DNA of 64,000 nucleotides from Cryobacterium luteum (GTDB taxonomy: Bacteria > Actinomycetota > Actinomycetes > Actinomycetales > Microbacteriaceae), in assembly GCF_900110125.1 (NCBI RefSeq), contig NZ_FOCN01000013.1, positions 33,507-97,506 on the forward strand, read 5' to 3'. Position 1 is the stretch's first letter; every line of letters starts with the position of its first letter. Of this stretch, positions 8,524-16,440 are shown piece by piece. A model generated the notes under the pieces. It was given only the letters and a program-made list of their open reading frames with translations, searched no databases and was not told the origin of the DNA. The translations under genes were made by a program, and so were the position numbers.

Positions 8524-9489
8524 CCGATTGAGACCGGCTCCGCCGCCACGATGGTCGTCGACCGTCCGGCCTACCGCCCCTATCGGGCCATGGTGGTGGG
8601 CATCCGTTCGTTGAGTGAGCACTTCACCCGGGTGACCTTCTTCGGTACCCAGTTCGACACCTTCGGCACCGCCGGCCTCGACCAGCGCATCAAGATCGTT
8701 CTGCCGCTGCCCGGCCGGGGCCTGGCCGAGATCGGCGCCACCGACGAACGCACCATCGCCGACGGCACCTGGTATGCCCGCTGGCGTGCGCTGCCCGACG
8801 CCGATCGCAACCCGTTTCGCACCTACACGATTCGCGCGGTGCGCCCCGAGCAGCGCGAGATCGATGTGGACTTCGTCACCCACGCCGGCCACGGCCCACT
8901 CGGTCCCGCCGCGCGCTGGTTGCAGACCGCAAGCGTCGGCAGCGACGTTCTCATCGTCGGCCCCGACGAGCGCAGCCCCGACCGCGCCGTCGGCCTCGAC
9001 TGGCACCCGGCCCAGGCGACCGAACTGTTGTTGGTCGGTGATGAAACCGCCGCCCCCGCCGTCTGCAGCATCCTCGAGAGCCTGCCAGCGGGTCGCCGCG
9101 CGCGCGCCTTCATCGAGGTGCCCAGCCCAGCGGATGCCCTGCCCCTCGCCCTGCCTGCAGGGTGCGAAATCACCTGGCTGGCCCGCGACAGAGCGCCGCA
9201 CGGAGAACGCCTCGACCAGGCGGTGCGTGAGTGGGTCGCCGCCAATCGCCCCCTGGTTGATACGGCGGTCGCCACCACCCCGCAGCCGCTCGCCGAGGTC
9301 GACGTGGACTGCGACCTGCTCTGGGAATCACCCAATGCCGCGGCGGGAACGGGTTTCTACGCCTGGCTCGCCGGCGAATCCTGCATGATCAAACTGCTGC
9401 GACGTTTTCTGGTGAGCGAGACCGGCATCGACCGGTCGCGAGTGGCCTTCATGGGCTACTGGCGGCTGGGCCGGTCCGAAGCTCAATGA
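8512..9489 (+). CDS. Siderophore-interacting FAD reductase (SIP family)
   Basis: Cytoplasmic flavoprotein, 325 aa, of the SIP/ViuB family that reduces ferric siderophores after import to release iron. The N-terminal FAD-binding barrel includes RTYTIRAVRPE (near residues 103-113), the RxYT flavin motif; the C-terminal SIP domain includes LLVGDETAAPA, and the protein ends with FMGYWRLGRSEAQ, a typical SIP terminus. The start is uncertain: the ATG at 8512 lies within the predicted iron box and has a very close purine run; an internal ATG at 8551 is an alternative. The stop overlaps the first FecCD permease (ATGA), so this gene heads the uptake operon. Confidence 0.92.
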   Translation: MLTLPIETGSAATMVVDRPAYRPYRAMVVGIRSLSEHFTRVTFFGTQFDTFGTAGLDQRIKIVLPLPGRGLAEIGATDERTIADGTWYARWRALPDADRNPFRTYTIRAVRPEQREIDVDFVTHAGHGPLGPAARWLQTASVGSDVLIVGPDERSPDRAVGLDWHPAQATELLLVGDETAAPAVCSILESLPAGRRARAFIEVPSPADALPLALPAGCEITWLARDRAPHGERLDQAVREWVAANRPLVDTAVATTPQPLAEVDVDCDLLWESPNAAAGTGFYAWLAGESCMIKLLRRFLVSETGIDRSRVAFMGYWRLGRSEAQ

Positions 9490-10532
9490 CCCTGATTCTG
9501 GAACGACGCGCTCGCACCCGTCCACGTCGCGTCGTCATCGGCTTCACGTTCGCGTTCGTGCTTCTCGGCCTCAGCATTGCCGCCTCGCTCCTGGTCGGTA
9601 CCCGGGAGATCGGTCTCGGCGCCGTCATCGATGCCCTGGTCAACCCCGATACCAGCCTGACCGATACTGCGCTGACTGACCGCACCGTCATCCTCGACCT
9701 GCGGGTGCCGCGCACCGTCGTCGGCCTGCTCGCCGGCCTCGCCCTCGGCCTGGCCGGCGCGCTCATGCAGGGCGTCACCCGCAACCCGCTCGCCGACCCC
9801 GGCCTGCTCGGGGTCAACGCCGGCGCCTCGCTGTTCGTCGTCGCCGGCGTCGCCTGGTTCGGTGTGACCAGTTCGCTCGGCTACGTCTGGTTCGCGTTCG
9901 CGGGCGCCGCCGCGGCCGCCACGATCGTCTACCTGATCGGTTCGCTCGGGCGCGAGGGCGCCACGCCGGTCAAGCTCGCCCTCGCCGGAACCGCGCTGAC
10001 GGCGGCGTTCACCTCGCTCATCACGATCGTTCTGCTCGCCGACACCGCGGCCTTCGACCGCTACCGGTTCTGGGCAGCCGGCTCGCTCGTGGCCCGCGGC
10101 CTCGACGCCGCCCTGCCGTTGGCCCCGTTCATCCTGATCGGCGCGATCCTCGCCATCGTGGCTGCCCGCATGCTCAACGCCCTCGCCCTCGGCGACGACC
10201 TCGCCCGCGGCCTCGGCCAGAACCTCATGCTCGCCCGCGTCGTCTGCGCCGTGGCGATCGTGCTGCTCTGCGGCTCGGCGACAGCTATGGCCGGCCCGAT
10301 CGTGTTCGTCGGCCTCGCCGTGCCGCACGTGGCCCGCTGGATCACCGGCCCCGACTACCGCCTCATCATCGCCTTCTCCGCGTTGTTCGGTCCGACCCTG
10401 CTCGTCGCGGCTGATGTGCTCGGTCGCGTCATCGGGCAGCCCGGCGAGATCGAGGCCGGCCTTGTCGTCTCGTTCCTCGGGGCGCCGGTACTCATCGCAC
10501 TCGTGCGCCGCGTGAAACTGGCGGGCCTGTGA
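9486..10532 (+). CDS. FecCD-family iron-siderophore ABC permease
   Basis: Inner-membrane subunit of a ferric-siderophore importer, 348 aa with about nine or ten membrane segments. Family motifs are RVPRTVVGLLAGLALGLAGALMQ-like sequence near residues 78-100 and NPLADPGLLGVNAGAS (about 104-119), plus GDDLARGLGQN (about 238-248), the loop contacting the ATPase. The ATG at 9486 overlaps the reductase stop, and the gene's stop overlaps the next permease start. It pairs with the permease that follows to form the channel. Confidence 0.95.
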   Translation: MTLILERRARTRPRRVVIGFTFAFVLLGLSIAASLLVGTREIGLGAVIDALVNPDTSLTDTALTDRTVILDLRVPRTVVGLLAGLALGLAGALMQGVTRNPLADPGLLGVNAGASLFVVAGVAWFGVTSSLGYVWFAFAGAAAAATIVYLIGSLGREGATPVKLALAGTALTAAFTSLITIVLLADTAAFDRYRFWAAGSLVARGLDAALPLAPFILIGAILAIVAARMLNALALGDDLARGLGQNLMLARVVCAVAIVLLCGSATAMAGPIVFVGLAVPHVARWITGPDYRLIIAFSALFGPTLLVAADVLGRVIGQPGEIEAGLVVSFLGAPVLIALVRRVKLAGL

Positions 10533-11587
10533 TGACCATGCTCAGAGAGCGCCAAGCGGATGCCGCCCCGCTGACCGCCGCGCGCGCCCAGCGGAGCAGA
10601 CGCGAACGACGCGTCGTGCTCGTGCTCGTCGGCGCCCTCCTGATCGTCGCCGCGTTCAGTCTCGCCGTCGGCGCCTATTCGCTGAGCGTGCCCGACCTGC
10701 TGCGCACCCTCGCCGGGCAGGGCACCCAGAGCGAGAACTTCATCGTGCTGTCGCTGCGGCTGCCGCGGCTGACCCTCGCCGTGCTCGTCGGTGTGGCCTT
10801 CGCGCTCTCGGGAGCACTGTTCCAGACCGTGCTGCGCAATCCGCTGGCCAGCCCCGACATCATCGGGGTCACCGGGGGAGCGAGCGCCGCCGCCGTCTTC
10901 GGCATGCTCATTTTGGGCTTCGGTAGCCTCGCCACTTCGCTCGCCGCGTTCGCCGGGGCCATCATCATCGCCGGCGTCATCTACCTGCTGGCGCGCCGCG
11001 GTGGGGTGGTCGGCTACCGCTTCGTGCTGATCGGCGTGGGAGTCGCGTTCATGGTGCAGGGCCTGCTTGGCTACCTGCTCTCTCGCGCCGACCTCAACGA
11101 CGCGCAGGGCGCCCTGCTCTGGCTGGTCGGCAGTGTGAGCGGCGCCCGCTGGCAAAACATTTCGGTCGTGGCGGTGCTGTTGCTCCTGCTGCTGCCCGTC
11201 ATTCGCTTGGCTGACGGTCGGCTGCGCGCCCTGCAGCTCGGTGACGACCTCGCGACGAGCCTCGGCGTCGGTGCCGAACGCACCCGGCTCGTGCTGCTCG
11301 TAATCGCCGTGGCGCTCGCCGCGACGGCGACAGCGGCGGTCGGCCCGCTCGCCTTCGTGGCCTTCGTCGCGGCGCCTATCGCCTGGCGCGTGGTCGGTAC
11401 CGGAGGGCTCGCCCTCATTCCGGCAGCGCTGATCGGGGCGCTCATCACGACCGTGGCCGACTTCGTGGCCCAGCACCTGCTGCCCGGGCAGCTGGAACTG
11501 CCCGCCGGAATCATCACGGGCGCCATCGGCGCCCCCTACCTGCTCTGGCTGCTCGCCACCAGCAACAAAACCGGAAAAAGTGCCTGA
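10532..11587 (+). CDS. FecCD-family iron-siderophore ABC permease, second subunit
   Basis: Second FecCD permease, 351 aa from the ATG at 10532; a GTG at 10529 and an ATG at 10538 are equally close to the upstream stop (10530-10532). It has the family sequences RLPRLTLAVLVGVAFALSGA-type segment, NPLASPDIIGVTGGAS and LGDDLATSLG, parallel to the first permease. The final TGA (11585-11587) overlaps the ATG of the ATPase. Two non-identical permeases plus one ATPase and one lipoprotein is the standard layout of actinobacterial siderophore importers. Confidence 0.95.
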   Translation: MTMLRERQADAAPLTAARAQRSRRERRVVLVLVGALLIVAAFSLAVGAYSLSVPDLLRTLAGQGTQSENFIVLSLRLPRLTLAVLVGVAFALSGALFQTVLRNPLASPDIIGVTGGASAAAVFGMLILGFGSLATSLAAFAGAIIIAGVIYLLARRGGVVGYRFVLIGVGVAFMVQGLLGYLLSRADLNDAQGALLWLVGSVSGARWQNISVVAVLLLLLLPVIRLADGRLRALQLGDDLATSLGVGAERTRLVLLVIAVALAATATAAVGPLAFVAFVAAPIAWRVVGTGGLALIPAALIGALITTVADFVAQHLLPGQLELPAGIITGAIGAPYLLWLLATSNKTGKSA

Positions 11588-12432
11588 TGACCCCGATACT
11601 GCGCGCCGAGGGTGTGAGCCTCGGTTACGGCCAGACGCCCATCATCGAGAACCTCGACCTGACCATCGTGCCCGGCGCGATCACCGTCATCGTCGGGGCC
11701 AACGCCTCGGGCAAGTCCACCCTGCTCAAGGGGCTGTCCAGGCTGATCACACCGGATGCCGGCCAGGTCACCCTGCGCGGCCGCAATATCAGGGCGCTGC
11801 CCGCAAAGAAGGTGGCCACGGTCGTGGGGCTGCTGCCGCAGCAGCCCGTCGCTCCCGACGGCATCACCGTGGCCGACCTCGTCGGGCGTGGTCGCTACCC
11901 GCACCAGGGCTGGTTTCGGCAATGGTCGAGCAGCGATGACGAGATCGTCGCCGCCGCCATGGCCGCTACCAACACCCACGAACTCGCTGCGCGTCGCCTC
12001 GAGGACCTCTCCGGCGGCCAGCGCCAACGGGTCTGGATCGCCATGGCCCTCGCCCAGGACCCCGAGATTCTGCTGCTCGATGAACCGACCACCTTTCTCG
12101 ACGTGACCCACCAGATCGAGGTGCTCGACCTGCTGCTCGAGCGCAACCGCGAGCGCGGCACAACCGTCGTGATGGTGTTGCACGACCTCAACCTCGCCGC
12201 TCGCTACGCCGACCACCTCGTCGTCATGTGCGCCGGGCGCATCGTCGCCAACGGCACGCCCGCTGAGACGCTCACCGCCGAGATCGTGCGGCACGCCTTC
12301 GATCTCGAGGCGCGCATCGTTCCGGATCCCGTCTGCGGTTCCCCCATGGTCGTGCCGATCGGCCGGTTCCACGGGGTGGCGTCGACCACGACGACGCCCG
12401 GCGTGCGACACAACGAACCGGTAGTAATTTAG
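11587..12432 (+). CDS. Iron-siderophore ABC transporter ATP-binding protein
   Basis: ATPase of the siderophore importer, FepC-like, 281 aa. Walker A is GANASGKST (37-45), with Asn-Ala in place of the common Pro-Asn-Gly; the signature is LSGGQRQRVWIAMAL (141-155) and Walker B is ILLLDEP (161-167), followed by the D-loop FLDVTHQIE. The C-terminus ends PVVI after a short extension. The ATG shares one base with the stop of the second permease. The stop codon itself lies within the strong iron box at 12429-12447, which controls the next gene. Confidence 0.95.
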   Translation: MTPILRAEGVSLGYGQTPIIENLDLTIVPGAITVIVGANASGKSTLLKGLSRLITPDAGQVTLRGRNIRALPAKKVATVVGLLPQQPVAPDGITVADLVGRGRYPHQGWFRQWSSSDDEIVAAAMAATNTHELAARRLEDLSGGQRQRVWIAMALAQDPEILLLDEPTTFLDVTHQIEVLDLLLERNRERGTTVVMVLHDLNLAARYADHLVVMCAGRIVANGTPAETLTAEIVRHAFDLEARIVPDPVCGSPMVVPIGRFHGVASTTTTPGVRHNEPVVI

Positions 12433-12447
12433 GGTAGGCTACCCTTA
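12429..12447 (+). promoter_or_regulatory. Strong predicted IdeR/DtxR iron box before the binding-protein gene
   Basis: TTAGGGTAGGCTACCCTTA agrees with 16 of 19 positions of the DtxR/IdeR consensus and is almost perfectly palindromic. It begins inside the ATPase stop codon and ends 49 bases before the GTG of the binding lipoprotein, so the lipoprotein probably has its own iron-repressed promoter in addition to any readthrough. Confidence 0.85.
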
Positions 12448-12496
12448 TTGCCCGGGTGCTCGATGTCGCCCCGCGCCCGACGAACTGGAGAACGTT

Positions 12497-13504
12497 GTGT
12501 CCCGACGCCTTACCCGCACGCTCGCTGCCGCAGCGAGCATCCTTGCCCTGGGCCTGAGTGGTTGCACGGCCGCCGTCAGCGACGGGGCCGACCCCGCTGA
12601 CGACGCGGCGGCATCCGGCAGCTTTCCCGTCACGATCGAGCACGCCTTCGGCGAAACGACGATCGAAACGCAGCCGACCCGCGTCGTGACCTGGGGCTGG
12701 GGCAGCGCCGATGATGCGATCGCGCTCGGCGTGACTCCGGTGGCGATGCCGTTCCAAAGCTACGCCGGCGACGAGAACGGCGTGCTGCCCTGGATCGACG
12801 AGGCGCTCGTGGGCCAGGAGATGCCGGTCATCCTGCCCGACACCCAGGAGCCCCCGTACGAAGACATCGCCGCCGCCGCCCCCGACGTGATCCTCGCCGC
12901 CTATTCCGGCATCACCGAGCAGGAATACGAGCTGCTCAGCGAGATCGCGCCGGTCGTCGCCTACCCCGGCGACGCCTGGGCCACCCCGTGGCGCGACCTC
13001 ATCGAGATCACCGGAACCGCGCTCGGCAAGACCGACGAAGCCGACGCCCTGCTCACGTCGATCGACACCGAAATCGCCGACCAGGCTGCCGCGCACCCCG
13101 AATTCGCCGGCAAGTCCATCGCGCTCACGAGCGACAGCGCCGGAACCTTCTACGTCTATAAAAAGGAAGACCCGCGCGTGGCCTTCACCCTCGACCTCGG
13201 TTTCGTCAGCGCGCCGGCCGTCGATGAGCTCGCCACCGACGAGGCGAGCTTCTACTACACGCTCAGCTACGAGCAGCTCGACCAGCTCGACAGCGACCTG
13301 CTGGTGAATTTCGGCTCCACCCAGGAAGAGTCCGACGCGTTCCTCACCGCGAGCTACGCCCAGGCCATGCCGCAGGTGCAGGCCGGTACGGTCGCGTCCC
13401 CGGTCGGCGCTGCCTTCATCTCCTCGGTCTCCCCGCCCACCGGCCTCTCGCTGAGCTGGGGCCTCGACGACTACGTCGCCCTGCTCGCCGCCGCCGTCAA
13501 GTAG
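12497..13504 (+). CDS. Iron-siderophore ABC transporter substrate-binding lipoprotein
   Basis: Surface lipoprotein that captures ferric siderophores for the FecCD importer, 335 aa. The signal peptide has RR near the N-terminus and the lipobox LSGC with C23 as the lipidated cysteine. The mature part has the helical-backbone periplasmic-binding fold of the FepB/FhuD class, including RVVTWGWGSADDAIALG and YEDIAAAAPDVILA. The GTG at 12497 has GGAG at 12487-12490. A strong palindromic terminator follows directly. The specific siderophore is unknown; no siderophore-synthesis genes are in the window, so the system may take up foreign siderophores. Confidence 0.95.
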   Translation: MSRRLTRTLAAAASILALGLSGCTAAVSDGADPADDAAASGSFPVTIEHAFGETTIETQPTRVVTWGWGSADDAIALGVTPVAMPFQSYAGDENGVLPWIDEALVGQEMPVILPDTQEPPYEDIAAAAPDVILAAYSGITEQEYELLSEIAPVVAYPGDAWATPWRDLIEITGTALGKTDEADALLTSIDTEIADQAAAHPEFAGKSIALTSDSAGTFYVYKKEDPRVAFTLDLGFVSAPAVDELATDEASFYYTLSYEQLDQLDSDLLVNFGSTQEESDAFLTASYAQAMPQVQAGTVASPVGAAFISSVSPPTGLSLSWGLDDYVALLAAAVK

Positions 13505-13515
13505 CGCTTTCGAGA

Positions 13516-13553
13516 ACGGATGCCGCGCTGCCGGCCGGCAGCGCGGCATCCGT
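13516..13553 (+). terminator. Palindromic terminator after the siderophore locus
   Basis: Perfect 19-bp inverted repeat with no spacer (arms 13516-13534 and 13535-13553), 12 bases after the stop of the binding-protein gene. It lacks a long T-run, as usual for high-GC actinomycete hairpin terminators. Confidence 0.8.
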
Positions 13554-13661
13554 CTGCTCGAATCTTCGCGGTCGAGGGTGCACTAGGCTCGTTAGGTCTT
13601 ACCTGCGTGTGGGTTCACCGGCGAATCCGCGCATTTTCGCCCCACTAAAGAAGGAAGTGCC

Positions 13662-14555
13662 ATGCGCGCACGCTACATCGTTCCGGCATTCGCCGCAGCA
13701 GCCGCTCTGCTGCTCACCGGCTGTGTCGACAACTCCACCCCGGCCGCCACGACGCCCCCGGGCGAGGTCAGCACGATCGAAGCGGATGCCGCTGCGGTCG
13801 CGCTGCTGCCCGACGACATCAAAAGCGCCGGTGTGCTCGTGATCGGAACCGACGCGGCGTACCCGCCGAACGAGTTCAAGGACGAGTCGGGCGCACCGAT
13901 CGGCTGGGGCATCGAACTCGCCAGCGGCATCGCCGCCAAGCTCGGCCTCACGACCAAGTACCAGATCGCGTCCTTCGACAACATCATTCCGAGCATCACC
14001 GGCGGCACCGTCGACATCGGCGAATCCTCGTTCACCGACAACCTCGAGCGCGAGCAGCAGGTTGACTTCGTCAACTACTACAACGCCGGAATTCTCTGGG
14101 CCGCGCCGGTTGGAAGCACCGTCGACCCCGACAACGCCTGCGGCCTCACCGTCGCTGTGCAGGACAACACGGTCGAAGACACCGATGAACTCCCCGCCAA
14201 GAGCGATGCCTGCGTCGCCGCCGGTAAGGAAAAGATCGAGATTCTGCCCTACGGCTCGCAGGACGAAGCGACCAACGCGGTCGTTCTCGGCAAAGCCGAC
14301 GCCCTCAGCGCTGACTCGCCCGTCACCCTGTACGCCATCTCCAAGGCGGAGGGCGAGCTGCAGCCGGCCGGCGAAAGCTTCGACACGGCGCCGTACGGCA
14401 TCACCGTCGACAAGGGATCCGAGCTGACGGCGGCCGTACAGGCCGCGCTTCAGTCCATGGTCGATGACGGTTCCTACGCCAAGATCCTCGATGCCTGGGG
14501 CGTCACCGACGGCGGCATCGACACCATCACCATCAACGCCGCGTCCAACGGCTAG
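13662..14555 (+). CDS. Amino-acid ABC transporter substrate-binding lipoprotein
   Basis: Surface solute-binding protein of the polar amino-acid (PAAT) family, 297 aa. The signal peptide ends in lipobox LTGC with C21. The mature protein shows the SBP_bac_3 fold, with VLVIGTDAAYPPNEF, GWGIELASGIAAKLG and SITGGTVDIGESSFTDN as the recognisable ligand-domain strands. The ATG at 13662 has GAAGGA seven to twelve bases upstream. The following permease and ATPase complete a three-gene importer. A short palindrome, AGGTCTTACCT at 13594-13604, lies in the promoter region; its spacing does not fit an iron box. The amino acid transported is not evident. Confidence 0.93.
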   Translation: MRARYIVPAFAAAAALLLTGCVDNSTPAATTPPGEVSTIEADAAAVALLPDDIKSAGVLVIGTDAAYPPNEFKDESGAPIGWGIELASGIAAKLGLTTKYQIASFDNIIPSITGGTVDIGESSFTDNLEREQQVDFVNYYNAGILWAAPVGSTVDPDNACGLTVAVQDNTVEDTDELPAKSDACVAAGKEKIEILPYGSQDEATNAVVLGKADALSADSPVTLYAISKAEGELQPAGESFDTAPYGITVDKGSELTAAVQAALQSMVDDGSYAKILDAWGVTDGGIDTITINAASNG

Positions 14556-14574
14556 AGAATAAGCGACCCGCATC

Positions 14575-15582
14575 ATGACGAACACGGCCGTGAACGGCGA
14601 AAAGACGGAGCCCGGAATCAAGGCGATTCGCCTGCGTCACCCGTGGCGCAACACCTTCGCGGTCGTGTTACTGCTCATCGTTGCGTTGTTCGTCGCCGAT
14701 GCGGCGATGCGGCCGGCCTACGACTGGCCGGCGGTCGGCAAATACCTGTTCGACCAGCGCATCTCGCAAGCGGCGTTCGTCACCCTGCAACTCACGGTCT
14801 ATTCGATGATCATCGCAATCATCCTCGGCGTGACCCTGGCGATTATGCGGCTGTCGCCGAACCCGGTGGTCAACAGCATCGCCTGGGTCTATCTCTGGGT
14901 GTTTCGCGGTACCCCGGTCTACGTTCAGTTGGTGTTCTGGGGCCTGATCGGCACGATCTACCAGTCCATCGACATCGGGCTGCCGTTCACCGAGCCGTGG
15001 GTGTCCTTCCCGACCCGGGTGGCGCTGAGTGCGTTCGTTCTCGCCATCGTCGGGCTCGCCCTCAACGAGGCGGCTTACATGGCCGAAATCGTGCGCGCCG
15101 GCCTGCTTTCGGTCGACAGCGGCCAGGAGGAAGCCGCAACGGCCCTGGGCATGAGCTGGTTCCAGACCATGGTGCGCGTGATTGTGCCGCAGTCGATGCG
15201 GGTGATCATTCCGCCGGCTGGCAACGAGGTCATCTCGATGCTGAAGACCACCTCGCTGGTGACGGCCATTCCGTTCACCCTTGAGCTCTACACGCGCTCC
15301 CGAGATATCGCTGCTGTCACCTTCGACACCGTGCCGATGCTCATCGTGGCGTCGATCTGGTACCTGTTCTTCACCTCCATTCTCATGGTCGGCCAGTATT
15401 TTCTCGAGAAGCGTTTCGCGCGCGGCATCGGTGACCGCAGACCCGACAAGAAAGCGGATGACGCCACCGCGTCGGTCGCTGGCGCCATGACCGGCGTCAT
15501 CCCGGTCGTCGGCAGCGGTCAACCTACCGTCGTGCTGCCGCCCACCGACCCGCGTGCTGACTCATCGAAGGGAGAACGCTGA
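14575..15582 (+). CDS. Amino-acid ABC transporter permease
   Basis: Inner-membrane subunit of the PAAT importer, 335 aa. After a charged N-terminus it has the HisMQ-type core; the EAA loop is visible as [16 protein letters not shown] followed by [16 protein letters not shown], the site that docks the ATPase. Only one permease is present, so the channel is presumably a homodimer. A C-terminal tail of about 50 hydrophilic residues beyond the last membrane segment is longer than average. The ATG at 14575 lies 19 bases after the binding-protein stop, and the stop shares a base with the ATPase start. Confidence 0.94.
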   Translation: MTNTAVNGEKTEPGIKAIRLRHPWRNTFAVVLLLIVALFVADAAMRPAYDWPAVGKYLFDQRISQAAFVTLQLTVYSMIIAIILGVTLAIMRLSPNPVVNSIAWVYLWVFRGTPVYVQLVFWGLIGTIYQSIDIGLPFTEPWVSFPTRVALSAFVLAIVGLALNEAAYMAEIVRAGLLSVDSGQEEAATALGMSWFQTMVRVIVPQSMRVIIPPAGNEVISMLKTTSLVTAIPFTLELYTRSRDIAAVTFDTVPMLIVASIWYLFFTSILMVGQYFLEKRFARGIGDRRPDKKADDATASVAGAMTGVIPVVGSGQPTVVLPPTDPRADSSKGER

Positions 15583-16349
15583 TGCCCGACACCCCCATGG
15601 TGGTCGCCGACCGCGTCTCGAAGAGCTTCGGCTCCAATGAGGTGCTCAAGAGCATCTCGCTTGAGGTCAAACGCGGCGAGGTCATGTGCCTGGTCGGGCC
15701 CAGCGGCTCGGGCAAGTCCACCTTTCTGCGCTGCATCAACCACCTCGAGGTCGTCTCGTCCGGGCGGCTGAGCGTCGACGGGGAACTCATCGGCTACCGC
15801 GAAGCCAACCACAGACTCTATGAGATGCGTCCCAAAGAGGCCGCACGGCAGCGCCGTGACATCGGCATGGTGTTCCAGCGGTTCAACCTGTTTCCGCACA
15901 TGACCGCGCTGCAGAACGTGATGGAAGCGCCGATTCGGGTCAAGGGCCTCTCCAAAGCCGGAGTTGAAGCGAACGCCCGCGTCCTGCTAGCCAGGGTCGG
16001 CCTCGCCGAACGCGCCGACTACTATCCCGCGCACCTGTCCGGCGGTCAGCAGCAGCGGGTGGCTATTGCCCGCGCCCTCGCCATGGAACCCAAGCTCATG
16101 CTGTTCGACGAGCCCACGAGCGCGCTCGACCCCGAGCTGGTCGGTGAGGTGCTCGACGTCATGCAGGGCCTCGCCCGCGATGGCATGACCATGATCGTGG
16201 TCACCCACGAAATGGGATTCGCCCGCGAGGTCGCCGACTCGCTCGTCTTCATGGACGGCGGCGTCGTGGTGGAGAGCGGTGTGCCCACCGAGGTGCTCGC
16301 CAACCCGCAGCACCACCGCACCCAGGCCTTCCTCTCCAAGGTGCTCTAG
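15582..16349 (+). CDS. Amino-acid ABC transporter ATP-binding protein
   Basis: Cytoplasmic ATPase of the PAAT importer, GlnQ-like, 255 aa, the usual length. Walker A is GPSGSGKST (39-47), the signature is [15 protein letters not shown] and Walker B is [14 protein letters not shown], with the switch histidine in VVTHEMGF. The ATG at 15582 shares the last base of the permease stop. The gene ends 91 bases before the convergent hrpA, with a hairpin between them. Confidence 0.96.
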   Translation: MPDTPMVVADRVSKSFGSNEVLKSISLEVKRGEVMCLVGPSGSGKSTFLRCINHLEVVSSGRLSVDGELIGYREANHRLYEMRPKEAARQRRDIGMVFQRFNLFPHMTALQNVMEAPIRVKGLSKAGVEANARVLLARVGLAERADYYPAHLSGGQQQRVAIARALAMEPKLMLFDEPTSALDPELVGEVLDVMQGLARDGMTMIVVTHEMGFAREVADSLVFMDGGVVVESGVPTEVLANPQHHRTQAFLSKVL

Positions 16350-16366
16350 CCCCCGCTCTCTCCTTT

Positions 16367-16413
16367 CCGGGCCCACGATAGATCATGGTCCCGGTTGCGT
16401 AAGGTGGGCCCGG
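16367..16413. terminator. Hairpin between convergent genes
   Basis: Inverted repeat CCGGGCCCAC (16367-16376) and GTGGGCCCGG (16404-16413) separated by 27 bases, between the ends of the amino-acid ATPase gene and hrpA. Position and symmetry suit a bidirectional terminator; the loop is long and there is no T-run. Confidence 0.5.
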
Positions 16414-16440
16414 GCGGGAAAACACCCCCACGGAGCACCT

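Noticed and set aside
13594..13604. Third iron box before the amino-acid binding protein
   Set aside because: AGGTCTTACCT has half-sites like an iron box but the spacer is 3 bases instead of 7, and the operon is not iron related.
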